Shown here piece after piece: positions 1 through 8,741 of a stretch of 18,572 nt of DNA (positions within the stretch are counted from its first letter, which is position 1; each line of letters opens with the position of its first letter). The DNA is taken from contig JAFYGX010000213.1 in the NCBI GenBank assembly GCA_017543025.1, positions 1-18,572 on the forward strand. Direction: 5' to 3'. The notes below the pieces were generated by a model, which saw only the letters and a list, made by a program, of their open reading frames with translations, was not told where the DNA came from and did no database searches. Origin of the DNA: Solobacterium sp. Lineage in GTDB: Bacteria > Bacillota_I > Bacilli_A > Erysipelotrichales > Erysipelotrichaceae. The translations under genes and the position numbers were made by a program.

Positions 1-3000
1 CCGGAGCCGGAAGAAAACGAATGGGTGCTGGCAGTGGAGTATCTGCCGGGTCAGTTTGATCAGCGCGCAGATTCTGCGGCCCAGTGCATTCAGCTGATGA
101 CGTGCGGCGTCCGGCCGGAAGTCCGGACCGCCAGAGTTTATTATCTGAAAGGGCAGTTTTCAGAAGAAGACAGAGCCTTGATCAGAGAGACGCTGATCAA
201 CCCGGTCGAAGCACGGGAAGCGTCGCTGGAAAAGCCGGAAACGATTAAAGCGGAGTATCCTGTTCCGGATCTTCCTGCAGCTGCGGAAGGGTTTACGGCG
301 ATGAGCAGTGCGGAACTGGAAAATCTGCGCAGTGAAATGGGGCTTGCAATGGACCCTGCAGATATCGAATTCCTGCAGGCATATTTCCGTGATACGGAAC
401 ACCGGGATCCGACGGTTACGGAGATCCGGGTGATTGATACGTACTGGAGCGATCATTGCCGGCATACAACATTCAATACGATTCTTGACAATGTGAAGAT
501 CGAACCGGAATACATCCGCCGTACCTACGAAGAATATCTGGATGAGAGAACCCGGCTGTATGGGCCGGAGACGGAAAAGCCGGTTTCGCTCTGGGATCTT
601 GCGACAATCGGCGCAAAGGCGCTGAAGAAGCAGGGAAAGCTGAACGCACTGGATGAAAGCGAAGAGATCAACGCCTGTTCGGTAAACGTACAGGTGGATG
701 TCGACGGGAAAGATGAGCCCTGGCTTCTGATGTTCAAGAATGAAACGCATAATCATCCGACGGAGATTGAACCGTTCGGCGGAGCAGCAACCTGCCTTGG
801 CGGCGCAATCCGCGACCCGTTGAGCGGAAGGGCGTATGTCTATCAGGCAATGCGTGTGACCGGCGCAGCAGATCCGCTGAAGCCGGTAGAAGAGACCATC
901 CGGGGAAAGCTGCCGCAGAGCCGGCTTACGGTAACGGCAGCCAACGGATACAGCTCATACGGAAATCAGATCGGCCTTGCGACCGGACTGGTTCATGAAC
1001 TGTATCATCCGGGTTATGCCGCAAAACGGATGGAGATCGGAGCGGTGCTCGGTGCGGCTCCGGAAGCCAATGTGGTACGGAAGCGTCCGGTTCCGGGCGA
1101 CGTCGTAATCCTGCTGGGCGGAAAGACCGGCCGTGACGGCTGCGGCGGGGCAACGGGGTCTTCGAAATCGCATACGGTTGAGTCGATTGAAACATGCGGA
1201 GCGGAAGTGCAGAAAGGAAATGCGCCGGAAGAGCGCAAGCTGCAGCGTCTGTTCCGGAATCCGGAAGCGACTGCACTGATCCGCCGGTGCAATGATTTCG
1301 GGGCAGGCGGCGTTTCGGTTGCGATCGGTGAACTGGCAGACGGGCTGGTGATTGATCTGACGAAAGTGCCCAAGAAATATGAGGGGCTGGACGGAACCGA
1401 GCTTGCGATTTCAGAGTCACAGGAGCGGATGGCGGTTGTGGTTTCCGCGTCCGATGCGGACAGATTCCGGCAGCTGGCAGAAGAAGAGAATCTTGAATCG
1501 ACAGTCGTAGCGGAAGTGACGGAAGAAAAACGTCTTGTCATGAAGCTGAACGGACATACGATTGTGAATATTTCCCGTGCATTCCTTGATACAAACGGAG
1601 CGAAGCGGTCGGCAGATGTGCTGATTGAAACGCCTGTCATGAAGCAGGAAGCGGTGAGCGGATCGTTTGATGAGCGGCTGAAAATGCTGGTCAGTGATCT
1701 GAATGTCGCAAGTCAGAAAGGACTGGCGGAGCGGTTTGACTCAACGATCGGAGCCGGAACGGTACTGATGCCGTTCGGCGGCAGAACGCAGCTGTCGCCT
1801 TCCCAGGCGATGGCGTGCCGGCTGCCGGTACTGCATGGTGAAACGAAGACCTGTTCGCTGATGGCGTGGGGGTTTGACCCGTATGAATCCGAACAGAATC
1901 CGTATATGGCTGCGCAGGACTCGATCATCACCAGCGTGGCGAAGGTGATTGCGGCAGGAGGAAGTCAGGAAGCGTGCTGGCTGTCTCTGCAGGAATACTT
2001 CGGGCATACGGGCAGCGACCCCAGACGCTGGGGGCTTCCGATGGCAGCACTGCTCGGAGCGTGGAAAGCGCAGATGGAACTCGGTACAGCGGCGATCGGC
2101 GGAAAGGACTCGATGTCCGGAACCTTCGAAGATCTCGATGTGCCGCCGACGCTGGTCAGCTTTGCGGTATCGGTTGCGGAGGCAGATCATGTGGTTCCTT
2201 CTGAATTCCAGGAAGCGGGCAATGAAGTGATTCTGTTAAGCCCGGACCGTGATCTGCACGGGATGCCGAACTACAGGAGCGTCAATCTGATCTTCCGGGA
2301 AACAGAACAGCTGATCCGGGAAGGAAGAGTGCGCTCGGCACGCGTCATTGAGCGGGGCGGAACGGCAGAAGCAGTGTTCAAGATGACGCTCGGAAACCGG
2401 ATCGGTTTTGAACTTCCGGGCGGATTTGACCCGAACCGTCTGTTTGATGTGCATTATGGCGGGTTTGTGCTGGAACTGACGGCGCATACCGAACTTCCGG
2501 TGAATGCTCTGAAGATCGGAACGACCATTGAGCCTTATGTTATCAAGCAGGGACTGATGCGCATGCCGCTGCAGGAACTGCAGGATCTCTGGGAGGCAAA
2601 GCTGGAGCCGGTATTCCCGTATCTTACCCAGCCGGAAGAGAAACGGATTCCTTCGTTTACCTATCAGGCAGGCGTGCCGATTCATGCGTCCTATATCGTG
2701 GAGCACCCGCGTGTTCTGATTCCGGTATTCCCCGGTACCAACTGCGAGTGGGATACCGCAAGAGCGTTTGAAAGAGCCGGCGCGGAAACAGAGATCTTCG
2801 TGATCCGCAACCGGACGCCGGAAGCGATTGAAGAAAGCGTGGAGAAATTTGCCGAACTGATTCAGAAGTGCCATATCATCGCACTTCCGGGCGGATTCTC
2901 CGGCGGTGATGAACCGGAAGGATCGGCGAAGTTTATTGTCAGCTTCTTCCGCAATCCGCGCATCCGGGAAGAAGTGCATAAGCTTCTGGATGAGCGGGAA

Positions 3001-3504
3001 GGGCTGATGTGCGGCATCTGTAACGGATTCCAGGCGCTGATCAAACTCGGACTCGTGCTGTTTGGCCATATTACGGAAACCGATTCCCATTCCCCGACAT
3101 TAACGTTCAATTCGATCGGCCGGCATCAGTCGATGCTGGTACGGACACGGATCGCATCAGTGAAATCCCCGTGGCTGCGTTACGCGATCCCGGGTGAGAT
3201 CAGCCACACTGCAATCAGTCATGGAGAAGGACGCTTTGTCTGTGAACCGCAGCTGTTTGATCAGCTGGTGAAAAACGGACAGATTGCATCGCAGTATGTC
3301 GATGAAGAAGGGTATCCGACATCCGATATCCGCTTTAACCCGAACAATTCGTACATGGCGGTTGAAGGCATCACCTCTCCGGACGGCCGGATTTTCGGCA
3401 AGATGGGACACAGTGAGCGCAGCGGTGAGAATCTCTACCGCAATATACCTGATCTTCATACACAGGAATTTATTTTCCGCGGAGCAGTGGATTATTTCCG
3501 CTGA
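1..3504 (+). CDS. purL: Phosphoribosylformylglycinamidine synthase, fused PurL-PurQ type, 5'-truncated
   Basis: This enzyme makes FGAM from FGAR, glutamine and ATP in the cytosol, the fourth step of de novo purine synthesis. The frame is open from base 1, so the gene is cut by the window edge. About 1167 residues are present; large single-chain PurL proteins are usually about 1230-1260 residues, so roughly 70-90 are missing. Numbering from base 1, the synthetase signature FKNETHNHPTEIEPFGG lies at about 245-261. A conserved DTYWSDHCRH stretch lies upstream of it. The C-terminal class I glutamine amidotransferase domain begins near VLIPVFPGTNCEWD. Its nucleophile is Cys1007 in GICNG, and the His/Glu pair is H1074 and E1076 in SHGEGRF. 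All catalytic residues visible are intact. The domain order matches the one-chain enzymes of clostridia and lactobacilli rather than the separate PurL/PurQ/PurS of Bacillus. No other pur gene is visible on the right side. Confidence 0.97.
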   Translation, partial: PEPEENEWVLAVEYLPGQFDQRADSAAQCIQLMTCGVRPEVRTARVYYLKGQFSEEDRALIRETLINPVEAREASLEKPETIKAEYPVPDLPAAAEGFTAMSSAELENLRSEMGLAMDPADIEFLQAYFRDTEHRDPTVTEIRVIDTYWSDHCRHTTFNTILDNVKIEPEYIRRTYEEYLDERTRLYGPETEKPVSLWDLATIGAKALKKQGKLNALDESEEINACSVNVQVDVDGKDEPWLLMFKNETHNHPTEIEPFGGAATCLGGAIRDPLSGRAYVYQAMRVTGAADPLKPVEETIRGKLPQSRLTVTAANGYSSYGNQIGLATGLVHELYHPGYAAKRMEIGAVLGAAPEANVVRKRPVPGDVVILLGGKTGRDGCGGATGSSKSHTVESIETCGAEVQKGNAPEERKLQRLFRNPEATALIRRCNDFGAGGVSVAIGELADGLVIDLTKVPKKYEGLDGTELAISESQERMAVVVSASDADRFRQLAEEENLESTVVAEVTEEKRLVMKLNGHTIVNISRAFLDTNGAKRSADVLIETPVMKQEAVSGSFDERLKMLVSDLNVASQKGLAERFDSTIGAGTVLMPFGGRTQLSPSQAMACRLPVLHGETKTCSLMAWGFDPYESEQNPYMAAQDSIITSVAKVIAAGGSQEACWLSLQEYFGHTGSDPRRWGLPMAALLGAWKAQMELGTAAIGGKDSMSGTFEDLDVPPTLVSFAVSVAEADHVVPSEFQEAGNEVILLSPDRDLHGMPNYRSVNLIFRETEQLIREGRVRSARVIERGGTAEAVFKMTLGNRIGFELPGGFDPNRLFDVHYGGFVLELTAHTELPVNALKIGTTIEPYVIKQGLMRMPLQELQDLWEAKLEPVFPYLTQPEEKRIPSFTYQAGVPIHASYIVEHPRVLIPVFPGTNCEWDTARAFERAGAETEIFVIRNRTPEAIEESVEKFAELIQKCHIIALPGGFSGGDEPEGSAKFIVSFFRNPRIREEVHKLLDEREGLMCGICNGFQALIKLGLVLFGHITETDSHSPTLTFNSIGRHQSMLVRTRIASVKSPWLRYAIPGEISHTAISHGEGRFVCEPQLFDQLVKNGQIASQYVDEEGYPTSDIRFNPNNSYMAVEGITSPDGRIFGKMGHSERSGENLYRNIPDLHTQEFIFRGAVDYFR

Positions 3505-3521
3505 TGTCTGCGGGACAGCAG

Positions 3522-3548
3522 GAGGGCCTCTGAGAAGGCTCTTTTGTT
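3522..3548 (+). terminator. Probable weak terminator after purL
   Basis: GAGGGCC (3522-3528) pairs with GGCTCTT (3537-3543) across an 8-nt loop, using two G-U pairs. The T-rich run TTTTGTTCT follows. The stem is short, so this is a modest call. It lies 18 bases past the purL stop and upstream of the trkA promoter. Confidence 0.45.
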
Positions 3549-3620
3549 CTGGGCGCCAGGGCAGAAGGTACCCGCCCTTCGGTGTACTTCCGCACGTTCT
3601 TTGCAGGGAGCGAACAGACA

Positions 3621-3648
3621 TTGTATTTTACGGAAAAGAGTCTAGAAT
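3621..3648 (+). promoter_or_regulatory. Candidate sigma-A promoter for trkA-trkH
   Basis: TTGTAT (3621-3626) and TAGAAT (3643-3648) are separated by 16 bases. The -10 matches the consensus at five of six positions and the -35 at three. The trkA ribosome site AGGAGG (3674-3679) follows, with ATG at 3689. Confidence 0.5.
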
Positions 3649-3688
3649 TTAACATATCAGTCTGAAATGCGGCAGGAGGAAACCGTTT

Positions 3689-5050
3689 ATGAAGATTTTG
3701 ATCGCCGGCGGAGGCAAGATCGGCACATGTCTTACCGAGCAGCTGACAAATGAAGGTCATGAACTGACGATCATTGACTGCAGCACAAGCGTGCTGGAGG
3801 ATGTGATGGAAAAATATGATGTGATCACTGTGGCGGGAAACGCCGCAAGCATGGCGGTGCTGGAAACAGCCGGTGTGAAGGAAATGGATCTGTTCATTGC
3901 CGCGACCGATATGGACGAGGTGAATATGCTTGCGTGCATGACAGCGCACGGGATGAATCCGAATCTTACGACGATCGGCCGGATCCGGAATCCGGAGTAT
4001 CGGCTGCAGGCGTATGAGATGCGGGATGTATTCGGCCTGACGCTTTCAGTCAACCCGGAGCACCGGGCCGCAAGAGAGATTGCCCGGCTGCTGAACTTTC
4101 CGGGCTTTCTCAGTGTGGATACCTTTGCCAAAGGATATGTTGAGATTGTGGAGCTGAAAGTCGATTCCGGCAGTAAACTGGTCGGTACGAAGCTCTCCCG
4201 GATGGAAGACATCGTACATACGCAGGTACTGGTCTGCGCGGTTTACCGGAATGGTGAAACGATCATGCCGGACGGCAACTTTGTGATCCGGGAAAACGAT
4301 ACGCTGTTCATTACCGCAAGTACGGATAATCTGACCAGTCTTCTGAAAAATCTCGGCATCATTGCGAAGAAGGCGAAGCGTGTGGTGATCGCAGGCGGCG
4401 GAAGAATCAGTTATTACCTGGTCAAGGAACTGGAGAAGTCCGGCATGGACTGCACGATTGTGGAGATCGATCCGAACCGCTGCCGGGAGCTGGCGGAAGT
4501 GCTTCCGAATGCGACGATTGTTCACGGTGATGCGAGCAGTCAGGCATTTCTGGATATGGAAGGGGTGGGCGAATCAGATGCACTGGTTACGCTGACCGGA
4601 CTGGATGAGCTGAATATTGTCATCTCGCTGTACGGAAACACCCGCAATGTTTCGCAGGTTGTCACGAAGCTGAGCCATGCGGAAAACAACCGGATTCTCG
4701 ATACGCTTCCGATCGGATCTGTGATCTCACCGAAAGAACTTGCCGGTTTTTCGATTCTCCGGTATGTCCGGGCAATGCAGAATCAGGAAGGAAATGCGAT
4801 CTCGGTTCATCGGATCGGCGGCGGAAAAGTGGAAGCGATGGAGTTTATCGTTGATGAGAATACCCGTCACTGCAATGAGAAGCTGAAGAATGTGAAGACG
4901 AAAAAGAATGTGCTGATCGTATCGATTCTGACGAAGACAAAGGTGGAGATTCCGACCGGCAGCTCAAAGTTCTCAGAGGGCGATACCGTTGTCATTGTGA
5001 CCAACAGCTCAACTCCGATTCTTTCACTGAATGATATCTTTGAGGACTGA
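3689..5050 (+). CDS. trkA: Trk system potassium uptake regulatory protein TrkA
   Basis: This is the cytoplasmic NAD(H)-binding gating subunit of a Trk/Ktr potassium channel; it binds the membrane protein TrkH encoded next. At 453 aa it has the length of the double-RCK TrkA (E. coli 458). Its order is RCK_N, TrkA_C, RCK_N, TrkA_C. The first Rossmann motif GGGKIG is at residues 7-12 and is followed by an acidic strand end (TIIDCS). The first TrkA_C domain covers about 145-222. The second Rossmann motif, GGGRIS (236-241), has lost its third glycine. The second TrkA_C domain covers about 365-453. The start is supported by AGGAGG nine bases upstream. The stop lies two bases before the trkH ATG, so the pair is clearly one operon and probably translationally coupled. 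Confidence 0.96.
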   Translation: MKILIAGGGKIGTCLTEQLTNEGHELTIIDCSTSVLEDVMEKYDVITVAGNAASMAVLETAGVKEMDLFIAATDMDEVNMLACMTAHGMNPNLTTIGRIRNPEYRLQAYEMRDVFGLTLSVNPEHRAAREIARLLNFPGFLSVDTFAKGYVEIVELKVDSGSKLVGTKLSRMEDIVHTQVLVCAVYRNGETIMPDGNFVIRENDTLFITASTDNLTSLLKNLGIIAKKAKRVVIAGGGRISYYLVKELEKSGMDCTIVEIDPNRCRELAEVLPNATIVHGDASSQAFLDMEGVGESDALVTLTGLDELNIVISLYGNTRNVSQVVTKLSHAENNRILDTLPIGSVISPKELAGFSILRYVRAMQNQEGNAISVHRIGGGKVEAMEFIVDENTRHCNEKLKNVKTKKNVLIVSILTKTKVEIPTGSSKFSEGDTVVIVTNSSTPILSLNDIFED

Positions 5051-5052
5051 TC

Positions 5053-6519
5053 ATGCGGAATGCGATGAATTATAAACTGATCGGCCGCATCATCGGATTC
5101 ATTCTGGTGCTTGAAGCGCTGTTCATGGTTCCGGCGTGGGGAATTTCCCTGTATTATCATGAGGCTAACGCAGCCTTCTCCCTGCTGAAGAGTCAGCTGA
5201 TCATTCTGCTGGTAGCGGGAACGATGATTTTCTTCACAAGAGATGCGAAACACAACTATTACGCCAAGGAAGGCATGGTTACAACGGGTCTGGTATGGAT
5301 TGCGCTGTCCCTGCTGGGGGCGCTTCCGTTTTATATCTCCCGGGAAATACCGGCGTATATTGATGCGGTGTTTGAGACGGCTTCCGGGTTTACGACAACC
5401 GGTTCTTCCATTCTTACAGATGTTGAAGCGATGTCGCGCGGACTGCTGTACTGGCGCAGCTTCAGCCACTGGGTCGGCGGTATGGGCGTACTTGTCTTCC
5501 TGCTGGCAATCGTCCCGCTGAGCGGGAAAAACGAAGGCTTTACCCTGCATATCCTGCGGGCGGAGTCACCGGGGCCGTCGGTCGGAAAACTGGTTCCGAG
5601 AATGCGGCAGACCGCAAAGATCCTCTATCTGCTCTATGTGGCGCTGACAGTTCTGGACTTCGTGTTTCTGGTCATCGGCGGGATGCCGGTCTTCGATGCG
5701 GTCTGTCATGCCTTTGGCACAGCCGGTACCGGAGGATTTGGAATCAAAGGAGACTCCTACGGCAGCTACAGCCCGTATCTGCAGAATGTGACAACCGTAT
5801 TCATGCTGTTGTTCGGAGTAAACTTCAGCTGCTATTATCTGCTTCTGATGCGCCGCTTCCGGGATGTGTTCAATGATGAAGAACTGCGGCTTTATATCGT
5901 GATTATCATTGTGAGCACATTGCTCATTGCGTGGAATATTTCCGGCATGTATACAACGATCGGGGAGACGCTGCGACATTCTGCCTTCCAGGTTGCGACC
6001 GTCATCTCAACGACCGGTTTTGCGACAACGGATTTTGACAAATGGCCGGCGTTTTCCAAGGCAATAATGCTGTTTCTGATGATCAGCGGAGCCTGTGCCG
6101 GGTCGACTGGCGGCGGTATGAAGGTTGTGCGTCTGCTTCTGCTTGCCAAGAGCGGGCGAAGAAGCTTCCATGTCAGCCTGCGGCCGCTTGAAGTCCGCAA
6201 GGTACGGGTGAACGGGGCGTGTGTGGATGAAAAAGTCATGAACAGCGTCAACGGTTACCTGGTCCTGTATGTGATTATCATCATCGGATCATTCCTGATT
6301 ATTTCGCTGGACGGCTTCTCGGTAGAGTCCAATCTCTCCGCTGTAATGGCGACGTTCAATAACATCGGACCGGGGTTCGATGCGGTCGGACCGACCTGTA
6401 ACTTCAGTATGTACAGCCCGCTGTCCAAGATTGTGATGATCTTTGACATGCTGGCGGGAAGACTGGAAATTCTGCCGATTCTGGTACTGTTATCCCGCAG
6501 TACATGGAAGAAAAACTGA
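5053..6519 (+). CDS. trkH: Trk/Ktr potassium channel membrane subunit TrkH
   Basis: This is the pore-forming subunit of the potassium uptake system, a polytopic membrane protein of 488 aa (E. coli TrkH 483). It has four repeated membrane-pore-membrane units. The selectivity-filter loops are SGFTTTGSS (about 111-119), FGTAGTGGF (221-229), STTGFATTDF (319-328) and NNIGPGFDAVGP (436-447). The family-typical GACAGSTGGGMK stretch precedes the cytosolic loop between units three and four. ATG 5053 is preceded by GAGG at 5042-5045 inside the end of trkA. ATG 5065 is a possible later start, but it has poorer spacing. The operon closes at the strong hairpin at 6538-6564. No c-di-AMP riboswitch, often linked to potassium transporters in this phylum, could be recognised upstream of trkA. 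Confidence 0.96.
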   Translation: MRNAMNYKLIGRIIGFILVLEALFMVPAWGISLYYHEANAAFSLLKSQLIILLVAGTMIFFTRDAKHNYYAKEGMVTTGLVWIALSLLGALPFYISREIPAYIDAVFETASGFTTTGSSILTDVEAMSRGLLYWRSFSHWVGGMGVLVFLLAIVPLSGKNEGFTLHILRAESPGPSVGKLVPRMRQTAKILYLLYVALTVLDFVFLVIGGMPVFDAVCHAFGTAGTGGFGIKGDSYGSYSPYLQNVTTVFMLLFGVNFSCYYLLLMRRFRDVFNDEELRLYIVIIIVSTLLIAWNISGMYTTIGETLRHSAFQVATVISTTGFATTDFDKWPAFSKAIMLFLMISGACAGSTGGGMKVVRLLLLAKSGRRSFHVSLRPLEVRKVRVNGACVDEKVMNSVNGYLVLYVIIIIGSFLIISLDGFSVESNLSAVMATFNNIGPGFDAVGPTCNFSMYSPLSKIVMIFDMLAGRLEILPILVLLSRSTWKKN

Positions 6520-6537
6520 AGCGAGCTACATGCGTAT

Positions 6538-6564
6538 AAAAAAGATCCCGGCGGGGATCTTTTT
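6538..6564. terminator. Bidirectional Rho-independent terminator
   Basis: The arms are AAAAAGATCCC (6539-6549) and GGGATCTTTTT (6554-6564), enclosing a GGCG tetraloop. The stem is perfect, with an A-run on one side and a T-run on the other, so it should work in both directions. It sits between the convergent trkH (plus) and the zinc-ribbon gene (minus). Confidence 0.93.
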
Positions 6565-6578
6565 AAATTACCGGTGCG

Positions 6579-7526
6579 TCAGTCTTTCTGCCGGAAGGTA
6601 CTGCCCGTCATTGCGGAAGCAGGCAATTCCTGGTCTTCTGCTTCTTCCCGCCGGTTATAGCGGAACTGATATTCACCTTTGACTTCCAGCGTGGAGCCGT
6701 TGTCAATGCGCACCCGGCCGGAACGGACCCGGCGTGTTTTTCCGTTGGCATCACGCACCCGCATCTGAGATGCTTCTACCGGGTTCACCCAGTAAGTGCC
6801 GCTCTTGATGTTTTTGGGTACGTTGTAACGGCCGGATGTCAGCGTCATTGTGTTTTCGCTGGCAAGATAGATCAGACTCTTTTTCCGGCTGTCCATCGCA
6901 GCGACCGCAAGATGGTAGAACACGGAACGCAGATGGAACAGATCCGCATGGGGCAGATGATAGGAATACTGCCTGCCATGCTCAATCACATGCACTGCAT
7001 CCGTGTCGATGTGATCGGTGATGATTGAAGTAAGCCGATGACAGTTGATGAAATTCTCCGACATGAAGTAAAGCGCGGCATCCGTTTCGTACAGAGTGCC
7101 TTCGATGGAAACGGCTTCTGCGCCATCCCGTGCATTGGGAAGGTTGTTAATATCCCGGCGGCCGATATCGGTGATGCCGGTAACGGCTTTGCGGCGGGGT
7201 ACTGCATTCGCTTCTACGGTAATTGATGCAGTCCGCATGTTAATGCAGTGTTCTCCCTCATGCAGAGGCATGCGGATCAGCGGATAATATTTGGCAATCG
7301 CATCTGCCGGACGGTGATGTTCGAGATAATCTCCCATCATCATTTCCTGCATCCGCGGTTCGGATGTCACAAGAAGCTGAAAGAGGTCATATTTTACCGG
7401 GAGGTCGTAAGATTCGATGATCCTGCGGCATTTTCTGCAGACAAAATGACCGTCAGGCAGTTTCTCCGGCTGCCGGAACAGGCCTTTTCCTTCTTCCAGA
7501 CAGAAATCACATACTTTGTTTGCCAT
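6579..7526 (-). CDS. Unrecognised protein with N-terminal zinc ribbon
   Basis: I cannot assign a function to this 315-aa protein. The N-terminus carries two cysteine pairs, C6-x2-C9 and C30-x2-C33, which form a short zinc-ribbon or treble-clef module. There is no signal peptide or membrane segment, so it is likely cytoplasmic. The middle part (about 130-215) has an alternating strand pattern beginning EGTLYETDAALYF, which reminds me of bacterial PH-like domains. The C-terminal part (about 230-290), with SGRYNVPKNIKSGTYWVNP and later STLEVKGEYQFRY, resembles small all-beta modules seen in many Bacillota proteins. Both domain readings are inference. The start is supported by GGAGG (minus strand, 7537-7533) six bases before ATG. 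It follows the oxidoreductase gene by 31 bases on the same strand and shares the terminator with trkH, so the two probably form one transcript. Confidence 0.85.
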   Translation of the reverse strand: MANKVCDFCLEEGKGLFRQPEKLPDGHFVCRKCRRIIESYDLPVKYDLFQLLVTSEPRMQEMMMGDYLEHHRPADAIAKYYPLIRMPLHEGEHCINMRTASITVEANAVPRRKAVTGITDIGRRDINNLPNARDGAEAVSIEGTLYETDAALYFMSENFINCHRLTSIITDHIDTDAVHVIEHGRQYSYHLPHADLFHLRSVFYHLAVAAMDSRKKSLIYLASENTMTLTSGRYNVPKNIKSGTYWVNPVEASQMRVRDANGKTRRVRSGRVRIDNGSTLEVKGEYQFRYNRREEAEDQELPASAMTGSTFRQKD

Positions 7527-7557
7527 TCCATTCCTCCCTTCATTCCCCTATTGTACT

Positions 7558-8475
7558 TTATCTGTCAATGGTTTTCAGTATGCGGAGACTGATCTCTTCA
7601 GACCAGCTGTCTGTAACGGAACGGGTCTGGATCCGGTCAATGAATATCTGTGTCTCAAAGGCAAACTCACTGCCGTATATAAAACGGATTTCTTCTTTTT
7701 CTCCATTTCGGGTCAATTCATAATGATCGGCCTTCCAGAAAGAAGGACAGCTGATACTGCCTGTTTCACCGTGAATCTGAAGCCCGCAGAATCCGTCTTC
7801 CGTCATGGAATATTCAGCGATGAGATCGGTTTCACCTTTCCGGAAACGGATTGATCCGCCTGTAATCAGATCTCCTTCTGTGATTTCCTTCCGTTCAAGT
7901 TCTTCACAGTCGGTTCCGAACAGCCCGAAAATTGCCGCAAGCGGATAACAGCCGACATCATAAAGTGCACCTCTGCCCGGCATTGTTCTGCGCCATGCAT
8001 TTTCTTCCAGATGTTCATTTCTGCAGAATCCGGCCCGCACTGTGTGAACAGTTCCCAGCGCATTTGCCTCAAGCAGAGATCTGATTTCCAGGAATGCCGG
8101 CAGATAAAGGGCTTTCTGTGCTTCCATGAAAACAAGGCCGCGCTGATGCGCAAGCGAGAGAAGAATTTCATATTCTTCCCGCTTCACCGTCACGGGTTTC
8201 TCACAGAACACATGCAGATCATGTTCAAGGCAGAGGCGGATGTGATCTGCGTGCAGAAAGGTCGGAGAAGAAATATAAACCCCTTCGATCCGGCGTGTGC
8301 GGATGACTTCTTCAAAAGTTCCGACAGTACTGATCCCATATTCTGCAGCGTATTTCCGGCAGTTTTCAGGATTGCGGGTGATGAATGCGGTGACCCGGGC
8401 ACCGCGGACATCCTTCATGCCCTCCATGAAGCGATGACTGATTGTACCGGGAGAGAAAACAGCAAGTTCAGGCAT
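7558..8475 (-). CDS. Gfo/Idh/MocA family NAD(P)-dependent oxidoreductase
   Basis: This 305-aa protein has the fold of sugar or inositol dehydrogenases: an N-terminal Rossmann domain and a C-terminal alpha/beta substrate domain. The signature CEKPVT is at 91-96, with the family lysine K93, preceded by SSPTFLHADH. The second family block, GRGALYDVGCYPL, is at 167-179. The usual N-terminal GxGxIA loop reads FSPGTIS (7-13), so the first glycine is replaced; this may alter nucleotide binding. The substrate is not predictable, and no sugar transporter or kinase lies nearby. ATG 8475 has an AGGAG-type ribosome site six bases upstream on the minus strand. It is the first gene of a two-gene minus unit. 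An AT-rich stretch at about 8529-8552 may hold its promoter, but I saw no clear -35/-10 pair. Confidence 0.92.
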   Translation of the reverse strand: MPELAVFSPGTISHRFMEGMKDVRGARVTAFITRNPENCRKYAAEYGISTVGTFEEVIRTRRIEGVYISSPTFLHADHIRLCLEHDLHVFCEKPVTVKREEYEILLSLAHQRGLVFMEAQKALYLPAFLEIRSLLEANALGTVHTVRAGFCRNEHLEENAWRRTMPGRGALYDVGCYPLAAIFGLFGTDCEELERKEITEGDLITGGSIRFRKGETDLIAEYSMTEDGFCGLQIHGETGSISCPSFWKADHYELTRNGEKEEIRFIYGSEFAFETQIFIDRIQTRSVTDSWSEEISLRILKTIDR

Positions 8476-8741
8476 GCAAAACTCCTTTCCGCTTTGAGCG
8501 CGGCGGGAGGAAAGACTCCCTTCGAGGACATGATAAAATAAAACGGATAAAATCTCTGCCGGTACTGCATCATGTTTTCGGAAGAAATGAAACGGCTGAG
8601 CAGACCGAAAGCAGAAACAACCACGAACCGTTCAGAATCCGGGCTGAAGCTGGCTGGTCTGGCTGAGAAAACGGAACCGCTTTCCTGTCGGAACGCACCG
8701 GCAGAATTATCTGATATGCGTGATAAAACGGAGGACCAGCT

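Noticed and set aside
2236..3090. Long minus-strand open frame (284 codons) inside purL
   Set aside because: It lies wholly opposite a well-conserved gene with intact catalytic motifs, its protein resembles nothing and is rich in His/Arg/Phe as antisense frames are, and it has no convincing ribosome site.
3505..3688. Possible c-di-AMP (ydaO) riboswitch or T-box leader before trkA
   Set aside because: Potassium transporters in this phylum often carry ydaO, and the stretch AAGGTACCCGCCC is loosely T-box-like. The conserved cores of either class are not present, and the candidate promoter lies downstream of this stretch.
7563..7568. Minus-strand TTGACA as a -35 for the zinc-ribbon gene
   Set aside because: The only good -10 (TACAAT, 7555-7550) is just seven bases away and nothing suitable lies 15-19 bases downstream. 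The site is in the end of the oxidoreductase gene, and co-transcription is simpler.
8011..8541. 176-codon plus-strand frame opposite the oxidoreductase
   Set aside because: The minus-strand gene has family motifs and a ribosome site; this frame has neither.
8476..8741. Search for RNA genes or promoters in the divergent gap before thpR
   Set aside because: Only AT-rich blocks (about 8529-8552), a small GGGAG/CTCCC hairpin (8505-8520) and loose CAGACC/GGTCTG pairing were seen; none is specific enough to call.
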